NCBI GenBank assembly: GCA_015680685.1
Contig: MNCI01033585.1
Location: forward strand, 1 to 24,277
DNA from: Gnetum montanum
Taxonomy: Eukaryota; Streptophyta; Gnetopsida; Gnetales; Gnetaceae
Direction of reading: 5' to 3'
DNA: 24,277 nucleotides
Of the stretch, positions 1 to 9,768 are shown piece after piece. Made by a program: the position numbers and the translations under genes. Below the pieces are notes generated by a model that was given only the letters and a program-made list of their open reading frames with translations, was not told where the DNA came from and did no database searches. The first letter of the stretch is position 1. Each line of letters opens with the position of its first letter.

Positions 1-1488
1 CTAGATTCTAGTACCGAAATACACAAAGGATTTGAAAAAGGAACAGGAACACATGACAAAGATGGACATTCTGATCATCATTGCGATTGAGGTCATGACC
101 ACCGAAGAGAAGGAAGCAAGGACCGACATGGTGACAATCCTCCTTCTTCTTCACCTTCATCATCTCCTTCACCCTCTCTTTCAGGATTTGGATGTAGCCA
201 TAAGAAAAAAGACCATGAGGATAATATTAAGCAGAACAAAGATCATAGATGAAACAGTCGCGAATGGGGATGAGGGCATTCTAGAGAATCAAAACACGGA
301 AGAAGGGAGAGTAGGGAACAACATAGGCATCATAGATACCATAGACAAGATGATCATGATGAACCCCTACTCGCTACTTGAAGTATGTTGGACATAACTG
401 AGGCCGTTAGGATCCCAACAAGGCACCAAAAGGATAGTAAGATCAAGAGATTACACATGAACAATATCCCATGATTTGAAGGAGAGTACAACGCTGATTC
501 TCAAAATCATCTACAAGCATTTCATGATGCATGTGCCTTACAAAACATAGAAAGCAAATGACAAAAACTTAAGTTGTTCCCACGGACACTAGTTAAAGAA
601 GTGGAGAGCTGGTATCAATCCTTAGAACTAGAATCCATTCATAGGTGGAGTACCATGTTAGAATTGTTCAAAGATAAGTACCAAACGTACTCCTGAGTGT
701 CCAACTTGCGAAAGCAAATCCAAGGCTGGAAACAAGGAGGACATGAACCCTTGGACACTACCATGAGTTGATATTATGCACTGTTATATCATTGTCTTGG
801 CCATGGTTATTTGCAGTGGGATCAACTACACCATCTCATAGATGGGCTTAGGCATGAAACACGAAGAATCCTTAGGACTTATGCCCAAGGAAGACTATCT
901 GAGCTTAGGACCCATCAAGTTCAAAGATTATTGGAGCAAGTTGCTAAAGAAGAAGGTGAGTTATGGAAAAGAAAGAGTGTGGAGGAATATAATAGAGATT
1001 CTTCCCTCCAAAAGAGGGGAGTAATATTTTGTAAGGATGAAGAAGAGTCACCACTTGAAGAGATGATGAATAGGAAAACTTTACCTATTCAAAAACTTGC
1101 ATTGGAAGTATCAGCAAATGTGGACCAAATGTTGGACTCCCTAGATGATAGATTTCAAACTAGTCTCAAAGTAGTAGAGGATTCTAGAGAGTAAGGTAGT
1201 GATCACGAAAAAAGAAAAAAAAAAGAAAAACTAAACATGCATGTAACAAGGGTAAGGGAAAAGTTTCCATCATTGAAGAAGTTGTGGATTTAGATACAGA
1301 TAATGATAGTGGATGTGAGATATGCCAATATGACCATCCTAAGGGATGTTGCCCTATAATCTCACATCTGCAGGAGTTTGGGGTTTATGCACTCAATCCA
1401 CGATTAAACAAAGGAAAACACCCCGAAGTTTACCTTATCCTCAAGGTAACCCAAGCAGTTCCACTGATACTTAACATATTATCCAAGT
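1..1488 (+). pseudogene. gag: Decayed gag (capsid/nucleocapsid) of the outer element
   Basis: Gag forms the virus-like particle that packages the element RNA. The piece begins in an Arg/His/Ser-rich charged region (about 30-400) and continues into the capsid-like domain (about 470-900), with Leu/Phe-rich segments, a Trp-Tyr pair near 610 and a Leu-Gly-His-Gly-Tyr segment near 800. A Lys/Arg-rich stretch (about 1205-1262) precedes a zinc knuckle at 1314-1352, spaced C-X2-C-X3-H-X3/4-C. Several TGA codons interrupt it, two of them matching TGG-type positions, and the frame shifts at least twice. Unlike the nested copy it keeps a 474-base central part of the domain. The identity comes from domain order and from the partner copy; exact limits are uncertain. 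Confidence 0.75.
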
Positions 1489-1869
1489 GGAACTCCACCA
1501 CAACCAATTGAGCAGTATCAATAGTGGCAATACCCACAATCATGGGGAATGCCACCACCACAGCAAGAGTATCCTTACTAGCAACCTAACCTGTATGGAT
1601 ATTACATGCAGTAGGCAGTCTCTCCACGTGACTCTACTGGTCACGTCACTCCTAAACCTCACTACTAAGCCCATGAGTATTATAGGACACTTTCTCCTAG
1701 GGGTGATGTTCCACAAACATACCATCCTTCTCATCCGACTACACCTCTTCCAGCCTTAACTCCATTAGCACCTACTCTAGCTATGCAAGGTGAAATCCCT
1801 ACCTAGCCACAACAATGTAATACCACAAGGGTTGGTAACCCTCAACCTACTATTGGTTTTGACAACTGC
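1489..1869 (+). pseudogene. Tyr/Gln/Pro-rich linker between gag and protease, outer element
   Basis: Read in frame 1, this stretch encodes a low-complexity chain rich in Pro, Gln, Tyr and Trp, interrupted by several TAG/TGA stops. The same composition appears in the nested copy at about 9400-9645, so this is the real reading and the longer ORFs in other frames are accidental. It lies between the zinc knuckle and the protease and is probably the disordered C-terminus of gag. It contains a TCATGGGG tract at 1540-1547. Confidence 0.55.
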
Positions 1870-2718
1870 ATGAAGAAAAGACCTTTCTTTAGAACCAATA
1901 GTCCAACTAAGCCCTTGCAACCACAAGCGACTGATTCTTCAACCGCCTCACTATCACTTGAAGCTTTGGAGCTCCCTTCAACCCAAAAACCACGCTTAAT
2001 GAATATAGTCATGTTAACTCATGTTGTCACCAATTGGATAAAAGCTGGCCATCTTCCTAAGAAATTCTCTGATTCCAGGAGTCCCCTGAGATATTTACAA
2101 ATAACTAGAAATGAACCATGCAAGGCTTTGTTGGATTTAGGTTCTAGTGTCAACTTGATTTCTCAAGAAATGTACAAAGCCTAGAACCTTCCTCCACTCA
2201 AAAAAAGCAACATTCATTTAGAGTTGGCCAACAAGTCCATCACTGTCCTATTGGGACTAGTGGAGGACATTGTTACCACTATTTGTGGGTGGTCATATCT
2301 AGCTGACTTCCTAGTGATTCAAGTAAACAACGGTAAGGGGGACTTCCCAATCATAATGGGAAGAGCATGGCTAAGCATAGTGATGCATGCCTAGGAACCC
2401 GTGATCTTTCCCTAGAAATATCAAAGAAAAATACATTCGAAAGGATCGAGAAAAAGAAAGTTCCATGCATCACATACATTGACTCAGGGTGTAATTGCAT
2501 GCAAAAGTCATGGTTTGTGCAATTTTTAACATTGCCTACATGAAATCAATGTGCATAAGTGATTGATATACAAAGATGCCTATATGTAGGAGCCACAAGA
2601 CAAGAAGGCACCCAATGGTTGACAGCTGATCAAGAGAGCAGTTCAACTATATGCATGAAACCAGCTAAGGGTTTGACTTGCACTTACATTGATAGCACAG
2701 ACACATTAGAGCAAGTCC
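1870..2718 (+). pseudogene. Decayed aspartic protease region, outer element
   Basis: The retropepsin-type protease cuts the Gag-Pol polyprotein. The active-site motif D-L-G-S-S-V-N-L-I is intact at 2134-2160, with the catalytic Asp at 2134-2136, in a frame open from 1870 to 2184. After a TAG the similarity to the nested copy continues through a Gly-Arg-Ala-Trp segment near 2358-2373 to the insertion site. The chain is broken by stops and small indels beyond 2184. The D-L-G-(A/S)-S form is typical of the Athila/Tat side of Ty3/gypsy. The region from here to the RT is the linker into which the nested element inserted. Confidence 0.75.
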
Positions 2719-2723
2719 ATCGC
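2719..2723. repeat. Target-site duplication ATCGC, left copy
   Basis: ATCGC directly precedes the TGATGAG LTR end at 2724 and is repeated directly after the other LTR end at 12103-12107. Five-base duplications are standard for Ty3/gypsy integration. Removing the insertion plus one copy restores the alignment of the outer element with the nested copy. Confidence 0.95.
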
Positions 2724-3529
2724 TGATGAGTGTCAAGGTACCCCTACACTCAACCATATAAATACGAGTGTTTACGTGTCATCCGATCGAACTTCAAGGA
2801 CTAAGTGCTTACGCACCTTAATGGAACACTTAAGGTTAATCAATCGCTATCTTCCCAAACTTGTATTGTCATGGTTGTATGGTTAAGTAAGCTTGAGGTA
2901 TATGATTTTTATAGCTTTTATCTTTTTAATGTCTTATGCTAATAGGGGAAGGTGAAGAGAACTAAGTGACTAAATTTCATTAACTATTCACTAACTACGT
3001 TCTAATTGTTCCTAACACTAGTATTAGTTTCCACTTGCCGCACACATCCTAAACGAATGCAACATTGTTGGGATTACCAAATGCTAGTTGTTACTAGGTT
3101 ACCAAGTGCTACACACATGCAAGAAGCGGTCATACTGAGTGTACTTAACTAGGAAAGTCAAGGGTTGAGAGAGATTAATTAACTAGGAAAGCATTTAAAC
3201 ATTCAATAATTATTAATTACAATTTAGCTTAGTACATACGCTGCAAGGTTTATCATAAAGTTCATCTTTATTGCCGTACAAAAATGAGTGCTTAGGTACA
3301 ATTTGCTCGAATAAAGATCTGTTCACTTTAAGACTCCTACTATGGGTACATGGAAATCATTCTAACTTTGGAATGGTAAAATTGCAAGAGTTTAGCTAAG
3401 GGTCTAAGTCTAACTGCCTAGAACAAGAAAAGATGCTCTTATTTATAGAAATTGAGGCAGGACACGATATTGTGTATGCGATATCATGGAGTAGACGCGA
3501 TATCGTGGATGCGATATTGTGGCTCATCA
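2724..3529 (-). repeat. 3' LTR of the nested element (806 bp)
   Basis: This matches 11325-12102 along its whole length, with about 90 substitutions counted by eye over roughly 770 aligned bases (about 12%) plus small indels. It is longer mainly because of an extra stretch of about 33 bases near 3488-3520 that repeats the GCGATATC motif. Promoter signals are conserved on the - strand: TATAAATA at 3440-3447 and AATAAA at 3267-3272. Confidence 0.95.
3440..3447 (-). promoter_or_regulatory. TATA box in the 3' LTR of the nested element
   Basis: TATAAATA on the - strand is present at the same place in all three full LTRs (also 12046-12053 and 17043-17050), about 170 bases before a conserved AATAAA. 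This fits the U3-R layout of a plant LTR promoter. Confidence 0.7.
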
Positions 3530-3540
3530 TACCCCCATGA
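3530..3540 (-). promoter_or_regulatory. Polypurine tract (PPT) of the nested element
   Basis: On the - strand TCATGGGGGTA directly adjoins the TGATGAG start of the 3' LTR. The outer element has the identical 11 bases at 16948-16958 next to its 3' LTR. The PPT primes plus-strand DNA synthesis in LTR elements. Confidence 0.85.
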
Positions 3541-5480
3541 TTGAATGAAAACTCATCCTTGAGTTCCTTACAAAATATTGGGAAGGTATGGGATTATTAA
3601 CTTGAATGATACTAATGGTGAATGGGGTGACACGTGAATGGATCATCATTGCAATACATGAAAATATTAGTGTTCATGACAACAAGAGTGAATACTATAC
3701 ACATTTGACATCCAACCTTATTTGGCAGCTGAGAGAGAAGAGAGAGAAAAGAAGAAGATGTATGTGTTGCTGCCAATGCCAAAATTGCGCCTTCCGTTGT
3801 CCGTCCATAACCGTGCCACCAATCTTGTTCCTTGCATGACTGTTCTAGCACCAGTCCATCCTAAGTGTTTCCTCCAACACAAGTTCATTGTTGTATGATT
3901 GCCATCTGCACACACAACACAGTCTCATATTAGCAAGGATAACTAAATCACAATGTAATTGATACCTTGCTTCAGTGTATGGTCCATTGGCTGAGTTTTG
4001 ATATGGTTGATAAGGATTTTGGAGATATAACACTGGTGACTACCTAAGGTGGAGGGGTTAGGAGAAAATTGAAAAAATTGGACCAGGACCCCCATGACTA
4101 AGAGCGATCCTTCGGTAGCGATAGAATGGAAAAATATAAGGAAGAAGAAAGATGGAGAAAAAGAAGCAACATCAACGCCAATAAAATGGATGTTGGTGGA
4201 AATGAACGAATTAAATGTTGATTACAGAAATGTTTAAGGGAAAGAAGTTAACTAATGCATCAAGTAGGAATGCCAGTGGGTCCTCCCCAAAGCAGGCTCA
4301 TGCCCTTAATGCCTTGACAATCCCACATTCAAAGAGTTTGTAGGCTCTGGAAATGTCATTTGGAAGCAAGAGTTAAAGTCTTAACCACAAGAATTTACCA
4401 AAAAGAAAACAATGCATCAACCAAAATATAGACTATTGATACAATTGGGAATGAGGTGAAAAATGGAGGAAGAATGATGAAGAGAAGAGAATGGAATGGA
4501 GTCTTAAGAACAAGGTGGTGTACAACCCCTTGTGTATTAATGGTTAATGTGACTTAGTAGATCTCATTCCAAATCCAGCCTCAAACAATCCACATCCAGT
4601 GACTTCGCATTAATACATTTGGCTAATCCATCCACTTGAAGTAACAAGAATGCTGTCGCCAAAGAGTCACGACCAGTCTGAGGAATGAGAAAGGAGAAAG
4701 TAGGAAGTGAAAAAGGGCCTTAGTTAGAGGGAACATGTTTTTTTTTAGTTCCATAACCGGTGCTTGCAGCCTAGATGATTATTTTTTCTAAGGGGTATGC
4801 TTTGAATTCTCACTATTTTTTTTCTATTTTTTTTGCATGAGAACCACACCATGCAAAGACTTATTATTTTTATTAGCTCAGCTTCCCGATAATGGAGCAA
4901 TGTTGGAATGGTAAGGAAAACTCAAGGAGAAAACATCCAAGCACCCAAGAGAATGGCCATCACAACTACATCAAATTCCCTTGAAGTCACACCCTTTTCA
5001 ATCCTTGAGTCCTTCCTCAATTTGAAAAATGCCTAGTCACTAATTCGTTAATAGTTCTATTATTTGAAGAAAGGGACTGTACAGTTCCAATCTAAGAGAA
5101 ACCATAGGAATTTATGGATGCATGGATGACATGGACTAATTGCCTATTATATCAAAAGAACCATACCTTAGTATCAACATTATAACTCAAATGTAAAAAC
5201 CAAACATTAGCAATCAATGGAATATAGTTCATACCACCATCAGGAGCACTTATTAAGTAATGAACCTAACAAAATACACAAACGAACACAAAAAGAAATG
5301 AAAGAGTATAAATGATGTTGCAAAATAAAAAAACAAGAAAAGTTAAAAAAACTTGTAAAACAAAAATGTGTAAAACAAAAACTTAAAAAAAGAACTAAGG
5401 GCCTCGATTGATCAACAGAGGTGGCCATCTCCCCCATGACTAAGTTGGAAGGGGGAGATTCCAAATAATGAGTGGGGTCA
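3541..5480 (-). other. 1.9-kb block between integrase and 3' LTR of the nested element, no clear gene
   Basis: This block occupies the position where Athila relatives carry an env-like ORF. It aligns by eye, in reverse, with 15043-16947 of the outer element and is almost the same length, so it belongs to the family. I see no ORF conserved between the two copies on either strand: the 60-100-residue ORFs in one copy are broken in the other. It holds T-rich runs, a GA-rich tract near 3728-3757 and two extra TCATGGGGG tracts (4089-4097 and 5431-5439 on the - strand). It may be a decayed env-like gene or a long 3' untranslated region. Confidence 0.6.
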
Positions 5481-6600
5481 TCCCTTCTCAGAGGTATTAT
5501 ATGCACTGGCTGTTCTAAATTCATGGAAGGGTTTGGTCTATTGCACATTGACTAGTAATCTCTTATTAGGGCTCTTAGGTTTGTATATGGTCATGGTCCC
5601 TGAAGGAAAGGTTGTATGAATAATGTAAGGTCCTTCCCACAGTGTTTGAAATTTTGTGCGTTGTGGCACATATGTGGGGTTTCAGTAGAGAACCTTATCT
5701 CCTAGTTGATACTTAACCTTTTGAATTTTCAAGTCATGATGTTGCTTGTTATATGCCTTGTGCAACTCATTTGATGATAGGGTAGCTAATCGGTTTTCAT
5801 CTAGCATGTTTAAAGTTGCTAACCTTTATTTTTGTGCTAGATCAAGGTCGAGGTGGAGGTCACAAGCCATGGATAGCGTATGAAGCTTAGCTTGAATTGG
5901 AAGCTTTGGAAGTTTTTCATACACTAGCTCATAGAGAGAGTAGCCTATAGGGAGTTTCCAAGTGGAGCGGTATGCCTAAAGAGCATCATTCAGTTTAGTG
6001 CTCCAATCTTGCCTATACTTGCTAATTATCCTTATTAATATTTTAGTGATCTCCCTATTAGTGACCTTAGCTTGTCCATTAGCTTGGGGGTGATAAGGTG
6101 TAATCAATTTATGTTCAACTCCTAAGCATTGCATTAACTTTCAAAAAGTTGCACCTGTGAAGTGTGTTCCATTATTCGAGATAAGTGCACGTGGCACACC
6201 AAACCTATTTACGATTTGTTGTTGCACAAATTGTGCAGCTATATATGATGTGCAGTCTGTAACAGTAGCTACTTTAGCCCATTTCGTTAGATAGTCTACG
6301 ACAACAATGATGTAGGCTTTTTCATTAGACATTGGTGTAATGGGCCCCATAAAGTCTATTCCCCAAATGTAGAAGGGTTCTAGAGGTTAAATCCATTGTT
6401 GCAGACCCTTCATTCTAGCAATCATTCCCCCATCATGTTGATAGTGCTCGCAAGATTGGACAAATCGATGGGCATCTTGAAATAATGTTGGCTAGTAATA
6501 TCCTGCAAGCAAGATCTTAATAGCCATTCATCTCCCTGTATAGTGAACCTTAAAAGAGCCCTCATGAGCATCTTGGAGAACTCTTAGTTGGTCGACCTTG
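5481..6600 (-). pseudogene. Integrase of the nested element, active site destroyed
   Basis: Integrase inserts the cDNA into chromosomes. The catalytic core is recognisable (open piece 6141-6350), with its first Asp kept in a G-I-D-F-M-G segment. The second catalytic residue is Asn (I-S-N-N-G-T-H-F, codon 6174-6176) where the outer copy has Asp. The catalytic Glu is Lys (G-Q-A-K-V, codon 6066-6068) where the outer copy has Glu. In the N-terminal zinc domain the last Cys of C-X2-C is Tyr (6441-6443). All three are G-to-A changes on the coding strand. A C-terminal domain follows to about 5480, with further stops. The enzyme cannot have been active in this state. Confidence 0.85.
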
Positions 6601-6799
6601 GGCATGCACCATCGAACCAAGCCATCAGGACACACTTTGTAAAGTTGTCCATTGATTTCCATGAAGTACTTGGCTCTATGAAGAAATTGTTGTTTCTTCC
6701 TAAAGTCCAGCTCCTGTGGTGTTTTTTTGGGTAAGGAGATAGGTGAGAATGCTACTATACCAATTCATTCCCATGGGTTGGTTATTCACTACATCGGTA

Positions 6800-7260
6800 A
6801 AGAGGGCTTCACCAGGAAAATGATCGAACATTACATATTCATCCTCTTTGCTATCCTAGTGCAACCGAGATAAATGATCTGCAACTATGTTCTCAATGCC
6901 CTTTCGATCGATCATCGTTAGATCGAACTCCTATAGGATTACCAGCCATCATTTAATACGAGGGATAACTGTTGGCTTGTTTATGAGGAACCAGATTGCA
7001 CTATGATCCATATGGATGAACACTTTGTAACCTAACACATAGTGCCTAAACTTATCTAGTGCAAACACTGCAACCATTAATTCTTTTTCTGTAGTTCTGT
7101 AGTTAAGTTGTGCACCAACGATACTACTACTTTTACAGTGGATGTAGTAAGGACGTTTTTGGTCATATAACTATGTAAGTACAGCTCCTAAGGCATAACT
7201 GGATATGTCAATCATTATATAGAATGGTCTAGACTAGTCAAGAGCTTGTAGAATAGGAGT
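6800..7260 (-). pseudogene. RNase H domain of the nested element
   Basis: RNase H removes the RNA strand during reverse transcription. Similarity to the outer copy (13281-13654) runs through the first Asp (I-D-I-S, where the outer copy reads T-D-A-S), a T-E-K-E-L segment with the Glu, an M-D-H-S-A-I segment, and a V-A-D-H-L-S end near 6855. Stops interrupt the reading. A poorly conserved linker leads to integrase. Confidence 0.75.
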
Positions 7261-8110
7261 TTCTACAAGCTTTTGTTTCAGAGTTTGGAATGCTCGTTCA
7301 CATTCCCTGGTCCATTCGAATGGTACGTCCTTCTTTGTTAGTTCTACCAATGGTTTGGCAACATTGGAGAAGTTCTCAATGAACCTCCTATAATAGCCAG
7401 TGTGTCCAAGGAGTGACCAAATGTCTTTGATAGTTTTTGGTTGACGGGTGATTCCTTGGATGACCCTAACTTTATCTGGGTCTACCTCTATTCTTGAATG
7501 TGAAATCTTATGTCCAAGTACTATGCCTTCTTGGACCATCAACTGGATTTTCTACCAGTTGAGCCTTAAGTTGGGTTCTACACATCTTTTTAGCACTTAC
7601 TCTAATTGGTCCAAGGCTTGATCAAAACTTGTTCCATAAGTGGAGAAGTCATCCATAAAGACTTCCACTCCGTTTCCTATTTACTGTTGGAATATGCTTA
7701 GAACTAGGCATTGAAACGTGACAGAGCATTGCACAAGCCAAACGACATTTGTTTATATGAAAACGTTCCTCAAGGATTGGTGAACATTGTTTTGGCTTGA
7801 TCTTCTAGGGCTATTCGTATTTGGTTGTATCCACGATAGCCATCCAGAAAACTATAATAGTGATGCCCTGCTATGGTGTCTAAGACTTGGTCAATGAATG
7901 GCAACGGAAAGTGATCCTTAAATGTTCTCATGTTCAGTAGCCTGAAATCCATACACACCCTCCATTTGCCTCCTTTTTAAGGCATGATTACTAGAGGGCT
8001 AATCCATTCGCTATCAACAATGGGATATATCAACCCAGCCTTAAGAAGCTATTCTATTTCTTCTTTTACTATTTGCTTCAATTTTGGGTTCAATCACCTC
8101 TACGGTTGTT
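7234..8110 (-). pseudogene. Reverse transcriptase of the nested element
   Basis: RT copies element RNA into DNA. The fingers-palm part (open piece 7770-7958) contains V-C-M-D-F-R-L-L-N and F-L-D-G-Y-R-G-Y-N-Q-I with a catalytic Asp. The catalytic core F-M-D-D-F-S is at 7642-7659. The connection segment (open piece 7234-7542) holds V-L-G-H-K-I-S and S-L-L-G-H-T-G-Y-Y-R-R-F-I. The F-M-D-D-F-S form instead of Y-V-D-D is characteristic of Athila-type elements. Stops and at least two frameshifts separate the open pieces. Confidence 0.9.
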
Positions 8111-8157
8111 TTTGAGGTTTCATGGAGGGGTTAGTGTAAATCCTATGCTGGCATATT

Positions 8158-9229
8158 CTAGAATCTATTCCAGTTAAGTTGGGGTATGACTAGGAAAAGG
8201 CTTTTGACCACTTGTTTATCACTTTTAGTAGTCTTTTTTTTGGAAACAAGTCTTGCATTGATGATCACCAATTTTTCATTTTTGAGGGTCATATACTCCA
8301 GACCGGTGGGCAATGGTTTCAAATCTATGGGCTCTTGTTTAAATCTCTCAGGAATTTCCAACTTCCCCTAGTTGATGTTTTCAAGGTTAAGGCTTGGAAG
8401 TTGGCAACAAACTTGCTCTAGTGTATTTATGCTTTCAATGTAAGCACTAGTTATTCCCTTAGTTAGTTCCATGCACGTTAGTGAGTTGCTCTCTTGATCA
8501 GCCATCAGCCACTGAGTGTCTTCTTGTCGTGTGGCTGTTGCATACATGCACTTTTGTATATTAATGTCTTTTACACACCGATTGCATGTAGGAAATGCTA
8601 AACTTTGCATAACCCATGATCTCTGCATGCAATGACACCCTGTGTCACTGTATGCAATGCATGGAACTTTCTTCTTCTCAATCTTTCCAAAAGTGTTCTT
8701 CTTAGATATTTCTAGGGAAAGATTGTGGATTCCTAGGTGTGCATCTATAGTACTTAGCCATGCTCTTCCCATTACTATTGGGAAGTCCCCTTTACCGTTG
8801 TTCACTTGTATCACTAAGAAATTAGCTAGATACGATCACCCACACATGGTGATAACGATGTCCTCCACTAGTCCCAAGGGGACAATGATGAATTGGTCGG
8901 CCAGCTCTAGTCGAATATTACTCTTCCTTAATGGAGGCAGGTTCTAGGCTTTGTACATCTCTTGTGATATTAGGTTGACTCCGAAACTTGAGTCTAGAAG
9001 AGCTTTACATGGTTCATTCCTAGCGACTTGAAGATAGATTAGAGGGCTTCCAGGATTAGAGAATTTCTTGGGAAGGTGGCCCACCTTAATCTAGTCAGTA
9101 ACAACATGTGTTAACATAACCGTATGCATTGAGCTCGGGGTTTGGTTTAAAAGAAGCCCTGAAGCCTTAATTGATGGAGAGGCATTCAGAGGTTCAAACG
9201 ATTGTAGCTATGAGGGCCTGGTTGGATTG
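8158..9229 (-). pseudogene. Protease and protease-RT linker of the nested element
   Basis: The protease region reads from about 9230 down, with the catalytic area near 8960-9010. There the Asp remains, but the next residues are S-S-F-G where the outer copy has L-G-S-S, so the retropepsin active-site turn is lost. A long open stretch (8368-8814) follows, with a Cys-containing segment of unknown role, then an acidic/Lys-rich linker to 8158. The point matching the outer element's insertion site is around 8420. Confidence 0.75.
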
Positions 9230-9768
9230 TTGGTTTTGAAAAAATGTCTTTTCTTCATAAGGTTGTTAGAACCATCTATGGATTGAGGATTTATAGCCCT
9301 CGTAGCATTGCGTTGCTGCGGTTGAGTGGGGAGTTCCCCTTGGATTGCTAGAACTGGTGGTAATGGAGCTATTAGTGTGAGAGTCGTGGATGGATTTGGA
9401 TGATGGTATGTCTATGGGTTGTCTCCCCTAGGAGAAGGAGTCCTATAATACTCTCAAGCTTGGTAGTGATGTTGTGCTATCACGTGACCAATAGAGTCAC
9501 ATGGAGAGATTGGTTGTTGCACGTAGTAGCCATATGGATCCGGTTGCCAGTAGGGGTATTGTTGCCTTAGTGGTCGCATCCCCCATGACTGTGGGTATTG
9601 CCATTGTTGGTATTGCTCAACAGGTTGTGGTGGAGTTCCACTTGGATAATACGTTAAAGGTTGATGAAACTACCTTGGTTACCTTGGGGATAAGGTAACT
9701 GTCAGGGTGCTTGTCATTTGTAAGTCGTGGGTTGAGTGCATACACCCTAGACTCTTGTAGATGTGAGA
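9230..9768 (-). pseudogene. Tyr/Gln/Pro-rich gag-protease linker of the nested element
   Basis: From about 9645 to 9400 the - strand encodes a chain unusually rich in Tyr, Gln, Pro and Trp with few stops, matching the outer copy at 1489-1740. The longer + strand ORFs here (for example 9501-9698) are shadows. The composition suggests a disordered gag tail. A TCATGGGGG tract is at 9580-9588 (- strand). Confidence 0.55.

Larger units (their letters stand above)
1..2723 (+). mobile_element. Outer Athila-like Ty3/gypsy element, left segment (5' truncated by window edge)
   Basis: This is the left part of an old LTR retrotransposon on the + strand, from within gag through protease. Base 1 corresponds to about base 10660 of the nested element, so the 5' LTR, PBS and roughly the first 600 bases of gag lie outside the window. 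The segment stops at the ATCGC target site (2719-2723), where the nested element begins, and the same reading resumes after 12107. The join is clear because the nested copy carries the corresponding stretch uninterrupted near 8395-8440. Stops and frameshifts are frequent, so the element is dead. Confidence 0.9.

Noticed and set aside
1487-1759. ORF of 90 codons on + and its antisense partner at 1540-1734
   Set aside because: They are out of frame with the Tyr/Gln/Pro-rich linker shared by both copies, and are shadows.
3606-4033. Overlapping ORFs on both strands after the nested 3' LTR
   Set aside because: None is preserved in the matching part of the outer element (about 16550-16880); GA-rich low complexity explains the length.
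5240-5548. 102-codon minus ORF as an env-like gene
   Set aside because: It begins in the integrase tail and runs into T-rich sequence; the Phe/Leu/Cys content comes from T runs and is not conserved in the other copy.
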